NCBI GenBank assembly: GCA_964019425.1
Contig: OZ025798.1
Coordinates: 62,001 to 126,000, forward strand
DNA length: 64,000 nucleotides
Reading direction: 5' to 3'
Source of the DNA: Flectonema sp. DT1601
Lineage: Eukaryota > Euglenozoa > Diplonemea > Diplonemida > Diplonemidae
Shown here piece by piece: positions 1 to 11,520 of the stretch. The notes beneath the pieces were generated by a model. The model was not told where the DNA came from, ran no database searches, and saw only the letters and a program-made list of their open reading frames with translations. A program made the position numbers and the translations under genes. The stretch's first letter is position 1. Each line of letters opens with the position of its first letter.

Positions 1-339
1 ACCTCTTGCCTTATCCAACGTGCCCATTTCACCACAAAGTGTTGCAGCACACTTAACCATTGTTTCCGTGTCTGCTAGTTTCATTCCCAAATTGCAGCTC
101 GATGATTGCCTGACGATACTCAGTGAGCTGCAGTCAAAAGCAGCCTGTTTGTATTTTAATAACACCCGACAATACCGATACTAAATTCAGACGGTTAGTT
201 GGTACGAAACTCTTGTTGTACAAACTAACGAAGCAACCCTTCCACACAATAACAAATCATTTCAATAAGGAAGGGAATGATGAAATAATAAACATACCGA
301 AGACGCAAACAAACCGATAACAACAGCAAAAGTCTTCAT
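1..339 (-). CDS. Secreted six-cysteine repeat protein, copy 0 (3' part lies outside the window)
   Basis: First of three tandem paralogues; only its 5' end is here. Exon 1 (298-339) starts with ATG at 337-339 and encodes a 14-residue hydrophobic leader, MKTFAVVIGLFASS. A GTATGT donor follows, then a 153-nt intron (145-297) ending ACAG. Exon 2 (144 down past base 1) opens AAFDCSSLSIV and enters the first six-Cys repeat. The intron is phase 0 and joins leader to mature protein in frame, so the product is very likely secreted. Everything visible appears identical to copy 1 at 3644-3982. The function of the repeat domain is not recognised. The upstream flank is the copied intergenic block described separately. 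Confidence 0.72.
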
Positions 340-2371
340 CTTATTTATTTACTGTCATCAGGAGGCAAAAAAGATACACAAGGAAGAACAAAGGCAACAT
401 GCAACTATAAATAGGGTTGCTTCACATAACTAATCACTTTAAATAGGAATCCACTTCGGTCAATACTAAGCCCATTCTATATCATCCCACGTAAAAAAAA
501 ACTGTCGTCCGTTGTTCTCATGGACGTCTGATGTATGTTCGTCGCTTCTCTTCGGAAGATTCTAACTCTGCTGAATCGATCAGAGTGTGAGGCCTGCTTC
601 CTACTCACCGCTACCTGTTATTTTAGGAATTTAATCAGAATGAAAATAAAAAGTTACAACAAGAAAAAGAATCAGCCGAACTTAACTTTTCTTTTACTTT
701 CTTACTCATTTTGTGTGCCATCCAGCAGCCTAAGAAAGGAATAGGTTAGGTTAAGTTACGCTGTCACAATTCTCTTTCTACTGAACAGGTGTATCTGCTG
801 TACAAGAAGAAAAAAAAAAAGGGAAGGAAAAAAAAGGAAACAAGAAAAGAATGTGTTTCCAGCATTTGAAAAAGAAGATAGAGAAAAAATTAAATAAATC
901 TTTCTGCTGTTCTGTTTCTTCAAAAGTAAGGGAGATGCTGTCTTGTCCTACTCAACAAAGGGACAGCTTAACTTAGTTGGTGTTAGTTAGTATATGAGAT
1001 CACTAAGATAATGTATTAAATCAAAATATATATAAAAAAGGAAAGCCCTCGCAACACATTGTTCTGCTGTTCCGTAAAACACTTGTGGTGGAATACCTAG
1101 TTTCAGGTCTTAATCTTATACTTTACTTGGTAAGTTGGTAGTATTTAGAATATGAGATACTGTTATCAGTCAATCAAAAAAACAATAGAACGCAACAATT
1201 CGTAGGACAACAAACAAATAATGGTTGGTTGGGCTTACATTAACTTCTTCAGTCTTCTTCAGCGAAGAAAGTACGGGGGACACTGCGGTGTCAGGCCTGT
1301 CTACTTTAATGAACAAGGCTAAACTTCGAATTCCCGTGCCAAATGTTAATGAAATATCGGATCTCAACACAAACGTTTCTGAAATGGACAGCTCCACAAA
1401 CGAAAGTATTCGAAATGGATGCAAAGAAAAAAGAAAAAGAAAAAGAAAAAGAAAAAAAATCTGTTTTACTTTGGGATTCTCCTTTAAAGAGGAACAAGTA
1501 TGAAGAAGTGATCCAAATCCCTTAAAAATATTCAAAACAGAATATAATTCGTTAGTCAGGTGACGATCCACTGAAGACCAACAATATTTGAATCGAAACA
1601 ATGATGAGAGGAACAGAGAGGAAAGGTACGCTATTAAGACATTACTTTTGATTTCATCAGAACTGCAACACAGAACGTCACAACAGTGAAGTGCCAAATG
1701 TTACTGAAATGTCGGATTACAACACAAACGATTCCGGAAGAGAAATTAATAAAAAAGAAATCCGCCGGGTCTACTCATCGCCTTCGCCCTTCTCAGCAAA
1801 CAGACCACGCCAATATGGTTTTATCTTTTACCATTTAACACACAATCCAGTAGTTATTTTATCGTTTATAGTTACTATGATGAGGGCCTCATCCGCAACA
1901 GTTTTCGAAGACTCCGTATGGATTGTTGAATTAGCTTCAGCTGAAGGGATGTAATTTATTTTATATGATTAATGGACACCCAGCTCTTCAGCTTTCCACC
2001 TTGCCTAGGTTATTAAACCCAATTAATAAAAATATAAAAATTAAAATACATAAACAAATAAACACGTGTGACACACAAAAAATTCTTAGAGCATTAAAAA
2101 TTAATCTAAACACACTGGAACGATACGAGTAACATCAGATCAGAAGACATAATCTTCTCCAGTAGGAATGAATTAAAATAGTTTGCACAGAAAAAACTTC
2201 TTTGGTTTAATAAATTTAAACTAGGAACTATGATCACTTTACAGTGATTCACTGTTACCTAACTAAACTTATCGCTATTGATCGAAACAGTAATGAGAGG
2301 AATAGAGAGGGAAGGAACGCTATTAAGGCATTAAATTGATTTCATCAGAATGCCACAACAGTGAAGTTTTT
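340..2371. other. Intergenic block between repeat-protein copies 0 and 1
   Basis: This AT-rich spacer is repeated without visible change at 3983-6014. I see no convincing gene. The longest open frames (for example 1170-1697 minus) are low-complexity Phe/Leu/Ser or Lys/Arg strings from polypurine tracts. It contains internal decayed duplications: about 1337-1390 resembles 1691-1740, and about 1590-1690 resembles 2283-2362, which is the 3' flank of the copy-1 gene. So the spacer includes relics of earlier rounds of duplication. Confidence 0.6.
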
Positions 2372-3982
2372 TTACTTGGAAATCAGGTGGCTTGGCATAC
2401 AGATCATGTCGTTTGCATCATTTCCCTGCGCAACATAACATCCGTAACCAGATCCCACCAACCTCATGGTACGGTCAGCACCTCTTGCCTTATCCAACGT
2501 GCCCATTTTACCACAAAGTGTTGCAGCACACGCAACCATTGTTTTCGTGTCTGCTGGTGTCCACCCCAGATTGCAGCTCGATGATTGTTTGACGATTGAC
2601 AGCGAAGAGCAAGGTACCGATGGTGGTGGAGTAGGTGCTGGTGGTGGCGGAGTTGGTGCTTGAACCGCTGGAGTTGTGTTGTTTGGCATACAGATCTTGT
2701 GGTTGGCATCATTTCCCTGCGCAACATAACATCCGTAACCAGATCCCACCAACCTCATGGTTCCGTCAGCACCTCTTGCCTTATCCAACGTGCCCATTTC
2801 ACCACAAAGTGTTGCAGCACACTTAACCATTGTTTCCGTGTCTGCTAGTTTCATTCCCGAATTGCAGCTCGATGATTGCCTGACGATTGACAGCGAAGAG
2901 CAAGGTACCGATGGTGGTGGAGTAGGTGCTGGTGGTGGCGGAGTTGGTGCTTGAACCGCTGGAGTTGTGTTGTTTGGCATACAGATCTTGTGGTTGGCAT
3001 CATTTCCCTGCGCAACATAACATCCGTAACCAGATCCCACCAACCTCATGGTACGGTCAGCACCTCTTGCCTTATCCAACGTGCCCATTTCACCACAAAG
3101 TGTTGCAGCACACGCAACCATTGTTTTCGTGTCTGCTGGTGTCCATCCAAGATTGCAGCTCGATGATTGTTTGACGATTGACAGCGAAGAGCAAGGTACC
3201 GATGGTGGTGGAGTAGGTGCTGGTGGTGGCGGAGTTGGTGCTTGAACCGCTGGAGTTGTGTTGTTTGGCATACAGATCTTGTCGTTGGCATCATTTCCCT
3301 GCGCAACATAACATCCGTAACCAGATCCCACCAACCTCATGGTTCCGTCAGCACCTCTTGCCTTATCCAACGTGCCCATTTCACCACAAAGTGTTGCAGC
3401 GCACTTAACCATCGTTTCCGTGTCTGCTGGTTTCATTCCCGAATTGCAGCTCGATGATTGCCTGACGATTGACAGCGAAGAGCAAGGTACCGATGGTGGT
3501 GGAGTAGGTGCTGGTGGTGGCGGAGTTGGTGCTTGAACCGCTGGAGTTGTGTTGTTTGGCATACAGATCTTGTCGTTGGCATCATTTCCCTGCGCAACAT
3601 AACATCCGTAACCAGATCCCACCAACCTCATGGTTCCGTCAGCACCTCTTGCCTTATCCAACGTGCCCATTTCACCACAAAGTGTTGCAGCACACTTAAC
3701 CATTGTTTCCGTGTCTGCTAGTTTCATTCCCAAATTGCAGCTCGATGATTGCCTGACGATACTCAGTGAGCTGCAGTCAAAAGCAGCCTGTTTGTATTTT
3801 AATAACACCCGACAATACCGATACTAAATTCAGACGGTTAGTTGGTACGAAACTCTTGTTGTACAAACTAACGAAGCAACCCTTCCACACAATAACAAAT
3901 CATTTCAATAAGGAAGGGAATGATGAAATAATAAACATACCGAAGACGCAAACAAACCGATAACAACAGCAAAAGTCTTCAT
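2372..3982 (-). CDS. Secreted six-cysteine repeat protein, copy 1 (five repeats)
   Basis: Exon 1 is 3941-3982 (leader MKTFAVVIGLFASS), the intron is 3788-3940 (GTATGT...ACAG, 153 nt, phase 0) and exon 2 is 2372-3787. The mature protein is five tandem domains of about 70 residues, each with six cysteines (CSS, SCN, the KC or AC before AAT, LCG, GCY, ICM). Four Pro/Thr linkers of the APTPPPPAPTPPPSVP type separate them. The 97-residue period equals 291 bp, and the repeats are nearly identical in DNA. There is no transmembrane segment or GPI signal; it ends in SHLISK, so a soluble secreted or wall/coat protein is likely. I do not recognise the domain. The six cysteines suggest three disulfides, and the linkers resemble those of modular carbohydrate-binding or adhesive proteins, which is inference only. 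Confidence 0.82.
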
Positions 3983-6014
3983 CTTATTTATTTACTGTCA
4001 TCAGGAGGCAAAAAAGATACACAAGGAAGAACAAAGGCAACATGCAACTATAAATAGGGTTGCTTCACATAACTAATCACTTTAAATAGGAATCCACTTC
4101 GGTCAATACTAAGCCCATTCTATATCATCCCACGTAAAAAAAAACTGTCGTCCGTTGTTCTCATGGACGTCTGATGTATGTTCGTCGCTTCTCTTCGGAA
4201 GATTCTAACTCTGCTGAATCGATCAGAGTGTGAGGCCTGCTTCCTACTCACCGCTACCTGTTATTTTAGGAATTTAATCAGAATGAAAATAAAAAGTTAC
4301 AACAAGAAAAAGAATCAGCCGAACTTAACTTTTCTTTTACTTTCTTACTCATTTTGTGTGCCATCCAGCAGCCTAAGAAAGGAATAGGTTAGGTTAAGTT
4401 ACGCTGTCACAATTCTCTTTCTACTGAACAGGTGTATCTGCTGTACAAGAAGAAAAAAAAAAAGGGAAGGAAAAAAAAGGAAACAAGAAAAGAATGTGTT
4501 TCCAGCATTTGAAAAAGAAGATAGAGAAAAAATTAAATAAATCTTTCTGCTGTTCTGTTTCTTCAAAAGTAAGGGAGATGCTGTCTTGTCCTACTCAACA
4601 AAGGGACAGCTTAACTTAGTTGGTGTTAGTTAGTATATGAGATCACTAAGATAATGTATTAAATCAAAATATATATAAAAAAGGAAAGCCCTCGCAACAC
4701 ATTGTTCTGCTGTTCCGTAAAACACTTGTGGTGGAATACCTAGTTTCAGGTCTTAATCTTATACTTTACTTGGTAAGTTGGTAGTATTTAGAATATGAGA
4801 TACTGTTATCAGTCAATCAAAAAAACAATAGAACGCAACAATTCGTAGGACAACAAACAAATAATGGTTGGTTGGGCTTACATTAACTTCTTCAGTCTTC
4901 TTCAGCGAAGAAAGTACGGGGGACACTGCGGTGTCAGGCCTGTCTACTTTAATGAACAAGGCTAAACTTCGAATTCCCGTGCCAAATGTTAATGAAATAT
5001 CGGATCTCAACACAAACGTTTCTGAAATGGACAGCTCCACAAACGAAAGTATTCGAAATGGATGCAAAGAAAAAAGAAAAAGAAAAAGAAAAAGAAAAAA
5101 AATCTGTTTTACTTTGGGATTCTCCTTTAAAGAGGAACAAGTATGAAGAAGTGATCCAAATCCCTTAAAAATATTCAAAACAGAATATAATTCGTTAGTC
5201 AGGTGACGATCCACTGAAGACCAACAATATTTGAATCGAAACAATGATGAGAGGAACAGAGAGGAAAGGTACGCTATTAAGACATTACTTTTGATTTCAT
5301 CAGAACTGCAACACAGAACGTCACAACAGTGAAGTGCCAAATGTTACTGAAATGTCGGATTACAACACAAACGATTCCGGAAGAGAAATTAATAAAAAAG
5401 AAATCCGCCGGGTCTACTCATCGCCTTCGCCCTTCTCAGCAAACAGACCACGCCAATATGGTTTTATCTTTTACCATTTAACACACAATCCAGTAGTTAT
5501 TTTATCGTTTATAGTTACTATGATGAGGGCCTCATCCGCAACAGTTTTCGAAGACTCCGTATGGATTGTTGAATTAGCTTCAGCTGAAGGGATGTAATTT
5601 ATTTTATATGATTAATGGACACCCAGCTCTTCAGCTTTCCACCTTGCCTAGGTTATTAAACCCAATTAATAAAAATATAAAAATTAAAATACATAAACAA
5701 ATAAACACGTGTGACACACAAAAAATTCTTAGAGCATTAAAAATTAATCTAAACACACTGGAACGATACGAGTAACATCAGATCAGAAGACATAATCTTC
5801 TCCAGTAGGAATGAATTAAAATAGTTTGCACAGAAAAAACTTCTTTGGTTTAATAAATTTAAACTAGGAACTATGATCACTTTACAGTGATTCACTGTTA
5901 CCTAACTAAACTTATCGCTATTGATCGAAACAGTAATGAGAGGAATAGAGAGGGAAGGAACGCTATTAAGGCATTAAATTGATTTCATCAGAATGCCACA
6001 ACAGTGAAGTTTTT
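3983..6014. other. Intergenic block between copies 1 and 2
   Basis: This is the second copy of the 340-2371 spacer at +3,643. It has no supported gene and shows the same polypurine tracts and internal decayed repeats. Confidence 0.6.
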
Positions 6015-7898
6015 TTACTTGGAAATCAGGTGGCTTGGCATACAGATCATGTCGTTTGCATCATTTCCCTGCGCAACATAACATCCGTAACCAGATCCCA
6101 CCAACCTCATGGTACGGTCAGCACCTCTTGCCTTATCCAACGTGCCCATTTTACCACAAAGTGATGCAGCACACGCAACCATTGTTTCCGTGTCTGCTGG
6201 TGTCCACCCCAGATTGCAGCTCGATGATTGTTTGACGATTGACAGCGAAGAGCAAGGTACCGATGGTGGTGGAGTAGGTGCTGGTGGTGGCGGAGTTGGT
6301 GCTTGAACCGCTGGAGTTGTGTTGTTTGGCATACAGATCTTGTGGTTGGCATCATTTCCCTGCGCAACATAACATCCGTAACCAGATCCCACCAACCTCA
6401 TGGTTCCGTCAGCACCTCTTGCCTTATCCAACGTGCCCATTTCACCACAAAGTGTTGCAGCGCACTTAACCATTGTTTCCGTGTCTGCTAGTTTCATTCC
6501 CGAATTGCAGCTCGATGATTGTTTGACGATTGACAGCGAAGAGCAAGGTACCGATGGTGGTGGAGTAGGTGCTGGTGGTGGCGGAGTTGGTGCTGGAACT
6601 GGAGTAGTGGTGTTGTTTGGCATACAGATCATGTAGTTGGCATCATTTCCCTGCGCAACATAACATCCGTAACCAGATCCCAGCAACCTCATGGTACCGT
6701 CAGCACCTCTTGCCTTATCCAACGTGCCCATTTCACCACAAAGTGTTGCAGCACACTTAACCATTGTTTCCGTGTCTGCTGGTGACCATCCAAGATTGCA
6801 GCTCGATGATTGTTTGACGATTGACAGCGAAGAGCAAGGTACCGATGGTGGTGGTGGTGGAGTTGGTGCTGGAACTGGAGTTGTGATGTTTGGCATACAG
6901 ATCATGTATCCGTCGAGACCAGTACCATCCTGAACAGTACATCCGTAACCAGGTCCCATCAACCTTTTGGTATCGTCAGCACCTCTTGCCATATCCCAGG
7001 TGCCCATCCTATTACAAATTGTTGCAGCACAATTAGTCATTGTTTCCGTGTCTGCTGGTGTCCATCCCGGATTGCAGCTCGATGAATAAGCGTTGACTTG
7101 CAGAGAAGAGCAAGGTACCGATGGTGGTGGAGTAGGTGCTGGTGGTGGCGGAGTTGGTGCTGGAACTGGAGTAGTTGTGTTGTTTGGCATACAGATCATC
7201 TCGTTGGCATCATTTCCCTGCGCAACATAACATCCGTAACCAGATCCCAGCAACCTCATGGTACCGTCAGCACCTCTTGCCTTATCCAACGTGCTCATTT
7301 CACCACAAAGTGTTGCAGCACACTTAACCATTGTTTCCGTGTCTGCTGGTGACCATCCCAGATTGCACCTCGATGGTAGTACGACGATTGACAGCGAAGA
7401 GCAAGGTACCGATGGTGGTGGTGGAGTTGGTGCTGGAACTGGAGTTGTGATGTTTGGCATACAGATCATGTATCCGTCGAGACCAGTACCATCCTGAACA
7501 GTACATCCGTAACCAGGTCCCATCAACCTTTTGGTATTGTCAGCACCTCTTGCCATATCCCAGGTGCCCATCCTATTGCAAATTGTTGCAGCACAATTAG
7601 TCATCGTTTCCGTGTCTGCTGGTGTCCATCCCGGATTGCAGCTCGATGAATAAGCGTTGACTTGCAGAGAAGAGCAACGTACCGACGGTGTATCAAAAGC
7701 AGCCTGTTTGTATTTTAATAACACCCGACAATACCGATACTAAATTCAGACTGTTAGTTGGTACGATACTCTTGTTGTACAAACTAACTAAGTAACCCTT
7801 CCACACAATAACAAATCATTTCAATAAGGAAGGGAATGATGAAATAATAAACATACCGAAGACGCAAACAAACCGATAACAACAGCAAAAGTCTTCAT
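6015..7898 (-). CDS. Secreted six-cysteine repeat protein, copy 2 (six repeats of two types)
   Basis: Exon 1 is 7857-7898 (same leader), the intron is 7704-7856 (GTATGT...ACAG) and exon 2 is 6015-7703. Six domains alternate at the N-terminal end between two classes. Type B starts CSSLQVNAYSSSCNPGW and has NCAATICNRMGTW and GPGYGCTVQDG; it occupies positions 1 and 3. Type A starts CSSLSIV and has CAATLCGEM and GSGYGCYVAQG; it occupies positions 2, 4, 5 and 6. Both keep all six cysteines. The last repeats (about 6015-6600) are almost the same as copy 1, while the N-terminal half is unique. Linkers are TPVPAPTPPPP-like. The upstream 160 bp resembles copies 0 and 1 with scattered substitutions, then diverges near 8057. 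Secreted; function unknown. Confidence 0.82.
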
Positions 7899-8065
7899 CT
7901 TATTTATTTACTGTCATCAGGAGGTAAAAAAGATACTCAAGGAAGAACAAAGGCAACATGCAACTATAAATAGGGTTGCTTCACATAACTAATCACTTTA
8001 AATAGGAATCCACTTCGGTCAATACTAAGCCCATTCTATATCATCCCACGTAAAAAAATTGGGTG

Positions 8066-8403
8066 AATCCTTGTCTGAAAAAACATAAAAATAAACACAT
8101 CTTGTTTGCACAAAGAAGAGATGGAAAATGACCAGTAATTAACTTCATAATACTCAACGAATAAGTAATAAGGTTAAAACTGATAAAATATCACAAAAGA
8201 TTTCAGCTTCATTATTCAGCATGGTCAGCTAAAAACATAAATATAATGTATTACACTCGTACGTGACAACAATAAGTTAGTGCCAGTATAAATAAGTAAA
8301 AGTATCCAAAAAGTCGTTGTCGAATCTGGTCATTCAGAAAGAAGAGGAGGTGGGTATTAAAAACAAAAATTAATATCAATTACTTGACTTAAAAATATAT
8401 TTG
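8066..8403. repeat. 0.33-kb dispersed repeat, copy 1
   Basis: Starts AATCCTTGTCTG and ends near AAATATATTTG. It matches 9724-10053 in the same orientation with few substitutions and small indels. It has no coding capacity. No clear terminal inverted repeat or target-site duplication is visible, so its class is undetermined. Confidence 0.8.
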
Positions 8404-9723
8404 CGACTGCGAAAAAGCAAAAACGTTTTGTGTGTGTTCGTAAAGGGTTTTTCTGATTCCCGACTAGCAGCGCCAAGCCGTATGCAAGTGATTCTTTAAC
8501 CCCCATTATACTTCACCCCTCAGGAATTACCGAACAAGATCAAAGGCTCAATTATATTTTTGCAAAAATTTGATAAAATGAAAACAATGGCTAGGTTATA
8601 GTGTGGCTTGCGTTATCTGTTGTATGTTTGAAATCATTTTATAAATCATTCACAGTCAAACTTATGTCTGCAATGTGTGTGACAATTCTACCTGGGATGG
8701 GAATAAGTATTAATAAGGTAATCGTTCACTTTTTGGTTTGTTCATTATCACTTTCTTCCATTCAGCAGAGTGGAAATGTGGCTTGCACCTTCTGTTTCAC
8801 TGCCTCGCCCCTGCGATGTTTCAGGCCTTTGCCTTCAAAAAGTACGTTTCTATTTCTGCTTTTTCTTCTTTTTTATGTGGCAGTAGTGAAATGAACTCTG
8901 AGTTCAGAAGGTGAAAGTTGTTTTGAATGTGGCAAATAAAACAAAAAGTTGTAAAACTAGTTTTCTGGCTCTTTTATACCGAGTGAACGTATGTGACCTG
9001 TTAAAGAATAATAAACTTAAGTAGCTACAAATTATTTATTTTATTTTACGTATTGAAGTCAGGGAATTCAAAGCAAGCCACCGATAAATTTGCTACCTCC
9101 ATAAATGAAATAATAAGAGATACCAGCAGTCACTACTTTAATGAAGGGACTGAAAAAAGGAAGACAGGTTTCTTTTTTTTTTTTGTGTTTTTCATTTTTT
9201 TTCCCCCCCTCTTTTAATAAGAAACTTCAGCTGATGCTGTCAAGCTTCATTCATGTAATGGACTTGTTTTTTGTCATCATCAGATTAGTGTTCGTATTTT
9301 TATATTTGTTCCAAAGCGGTAGTTACTCCGGTTCAATAAAAAAACTTTTTTTGAAATAACTTTTGAGAGAGAAAAAAAAAAAACGAATTCGGATTCGGAA
9401 AACATCTTCTGATGGTAGGCAGGTGAAGCCTCACATCAAGTTGATAGTAAAGTACTGCGGAACCCATAACAGTAATTTACCAAATAAATAAAAGAGAGGG
9501 AGGGAGAGAAAGAAAATTGCCGAAAAACGATCAGTGATCAGGTCGGCAAAAAAGGGAATAAATTAAATAGAAATATCGCTCAATGATTGTATACGCTCAA
9601 CGCGGAATATTCTCAGAGCTGTTTTAGTAAGTTCAACAACAAGGCGGAAGGGATTAATTTGATACTGCATAGGACTTGGATAAATAAATCAAGGTTAACA
9701 CGCATAGGGAAGGGGTAGTTGAA

Positions 9724-10053
9724 AATCCTTGTCTGAAAAAACATAAAAATAAACACATCTTGTTTGCACACAAAGAAGAGAGGGAGAGTGACCAGTAATT
9801 AACTTCATAATACTCAACGAATAAGTAATAAGGTTAAAACTGATAAAATATCACAAAAGATTTCAGCTTCATTATTCAGCATGGTCAGCTAAAAACATAA
9901 ATATAATGTATTACACTCGTACGTGACAACAATAAGTTAGTGTCAGTAAAAGTATCCAGAAAATCGTTGTCGAATCTGGTCATTCAGAAAGAAGAGGAGG
10001 TGGGTATTAAAAACAAAAATTAATATCAATAACTTGACTTAAAAAAATATTTG
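9724..10053. repeat. 0.33-kb dispersed repeat, copy 2
   Basis: Second copy of the 8066-8403 element, 1.66 kb away in direct orientation. Differences include a short deletion relative to copy 1 around 9944. The flanks of the two copies differ at both ends, so the homologous segment is bounded. Confidence 0.8.
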
Positions 10054-11520
10054 TATTTGGGAAAGAAGGAGAGGTAATTTGATACTGCATTCTTAAGCTC
10101 AAAAGGAATAACAATTTCTCCGACAATCTTGACTGTCAGCGGCAGCGTAGTAAATGTCTGCAAATAAGTACTGAAGGCCACGTGAACATAGTTGAGCGCC
10201 ACTTGTTTATGTTACTCATGATTTATTTATAAAACTCATGAGTACTTATTAATAATTATATTGTCTTAAAAACTTAACCAACGGGGGGAAAAAGAATTGC
10301 AGGTGGTTAGGCTTTTTTTAATATTCCCCCGCTCTATAGTTTTCTTTTTTTTTTTTTTTGAAGTTGTGCTGCATAAACAGCCCAAACTTACAAACGGGGT
10401 GGACCCACACCAAGTTACACTTGAATAATAATTAAAGTTGCAAACGATTGCCGCTTATCGAAGAGAAGTACAACGAGAGATAGGATTCCCGAACATGAAA
10501 TTCAAGACATTGGCGGGGGTTTTGCTTTGTAAGTAGAAGCATCACCTTAATACAGAGGTACCGTGTGGGTATTGCCACTCTCACGTGGTTACACCGGGGA
10601 CGGAAAGAAATGTCGAAAAAAGAAGTAAGAAAAAACCAACACGTGGCTCGACAGGTCAAGTCGGTAAACAAGAGTGTCTCTGTCCACCCTAGGTGGGCGT
10701 GATTCCACAGTCGGGTCAGAGCTCGTTATATTTTCGGCCATAACAAAAAAAAAAAAAAAAAAAAAACTTGTTTTCTTTTTTTTTTTCGAGAGAGGAAGAC
10801 AAGGAAGGTCACATCCGAGATGAAAGAACAAAAATAGACAACAAAACACTCATATTTTTGAACCCAGTGAGAGCTTTCACTAAACTTTGTTGGTGGCACA
10901 TCAAACCATTGCAACGAAAATCATTTAAAACGACAACGGAAGAAGTGCCAAATAGAAAGCAAAGCTAACGGGTCTGAACAAGAACCTAACAATGAGGTTG
11001 GTAGCAATAGTCCTTGTAGGCAACCAGAACCAAAAACCCAAAAGGAAGACAGCGTACAATAGAATACAAGAAATAAAAACTGAATCTCACCCTCCCCCAT
11101 CACATGAGGCGGGAAGATAGCGAGGACGAAGTTAAATGCTTAAATAAAGGATTTCCCTGATTGTCGAATCGGCAGAGAAAGGGAATACAAAATTTAAAAA
11201 CGTTAAAACACAACACAATTGAAAATCGAAAGATTTCATGTCGCGAAACAAGTGTCCGCAAGTAAGTAAAGTGAAAAAAAGAAAAAAACAACACATTCTG
11301 GGATGGCTTCCTTGTAAGCAGCGTATTCTTTTCTTTTTTTTTTTTTTTGTTTGCACTTCATGTAGCCGCATTTGGCCGAGAATGCACTTTTTTATATTAA
11401 AATTTTGAAATTTTTCTTTTAATTCAGAAGAAGATGTAAATATACCTTGGGATACTCATGTCCCTCAGTCACCCATAATATAAAAATAAGAAAGAAAGAA
11501 ATAAAGACGTCTGTATGTTA

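Larger units (their letters stand above)
1..6163. repeat. Recent tandem duplication, 3,643-bp period
   Basis: Bases 1-2520 reappear at 3644-6163 with a constant offset of 3,643. Several small open frames at the same offset translate identically, and lines I compared by eye matched. The first difference I found is at 2521 versus 6164, inside the last repeat of the coding exons. The unit holds one repeat-protein gene end, its promoter and the whole downstream spacer. Non-coding identity over 2.5 kb means the duplication is very young, has been homogenised by gene conversion, or is an assembly duplication. Confidence 0.85.
7899..11520. other. Gene-free AT-rich region with dispersed repeats
   Basis: The promoter flank of copy 2 runs to about 8056, then 3.4 kb without a supported gene. 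It contains two copies of a 0.33-kb repeat (separate entry), long A/T runs (about 9170-9190, 10339-10362, 10744-10766, 11332-11349) and short open frames of low-complexity composition. I see no RNA gene. Confidence 0.55.

Noticed and set aside
1170-1697. 175-codon minus frame in the spacer (and its copy at 4813-5340)
   Set aside because: Phe/Leu/Ser string over a polypurine tract, no motif, duplicated only because the spacer is duplicated.
2372-3808. Start codon at 3808 (MLLKYKQ) for the repeat gene, and likewise 7724
   Set aside because: Those codons lie in the intron end before an ACAG acceptor; the leader exon at 3941-3982 gives a proper signal peptide in frame.
2336-3827. Series of plus-strand frames rich in His/Cys/Ser across the repeat genes
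   Set aside because: Antisense readings of the tandem Cys-repeat exons, repeating with the same 291-bp period.
2372-7703. CRISPR-like or satellite array, suggested by regular 291-bp repeats
   Set aside because: The period matches a protein domain plus linker in a long open frame; it is coding repetition.
8066-10053. Paired 0.33-kb repeats as the terminal repeats of one larger element
   Set aside because: No TG...CA ends, no primer-binding site and no coding sequence between the copies; the repeat class is left open.
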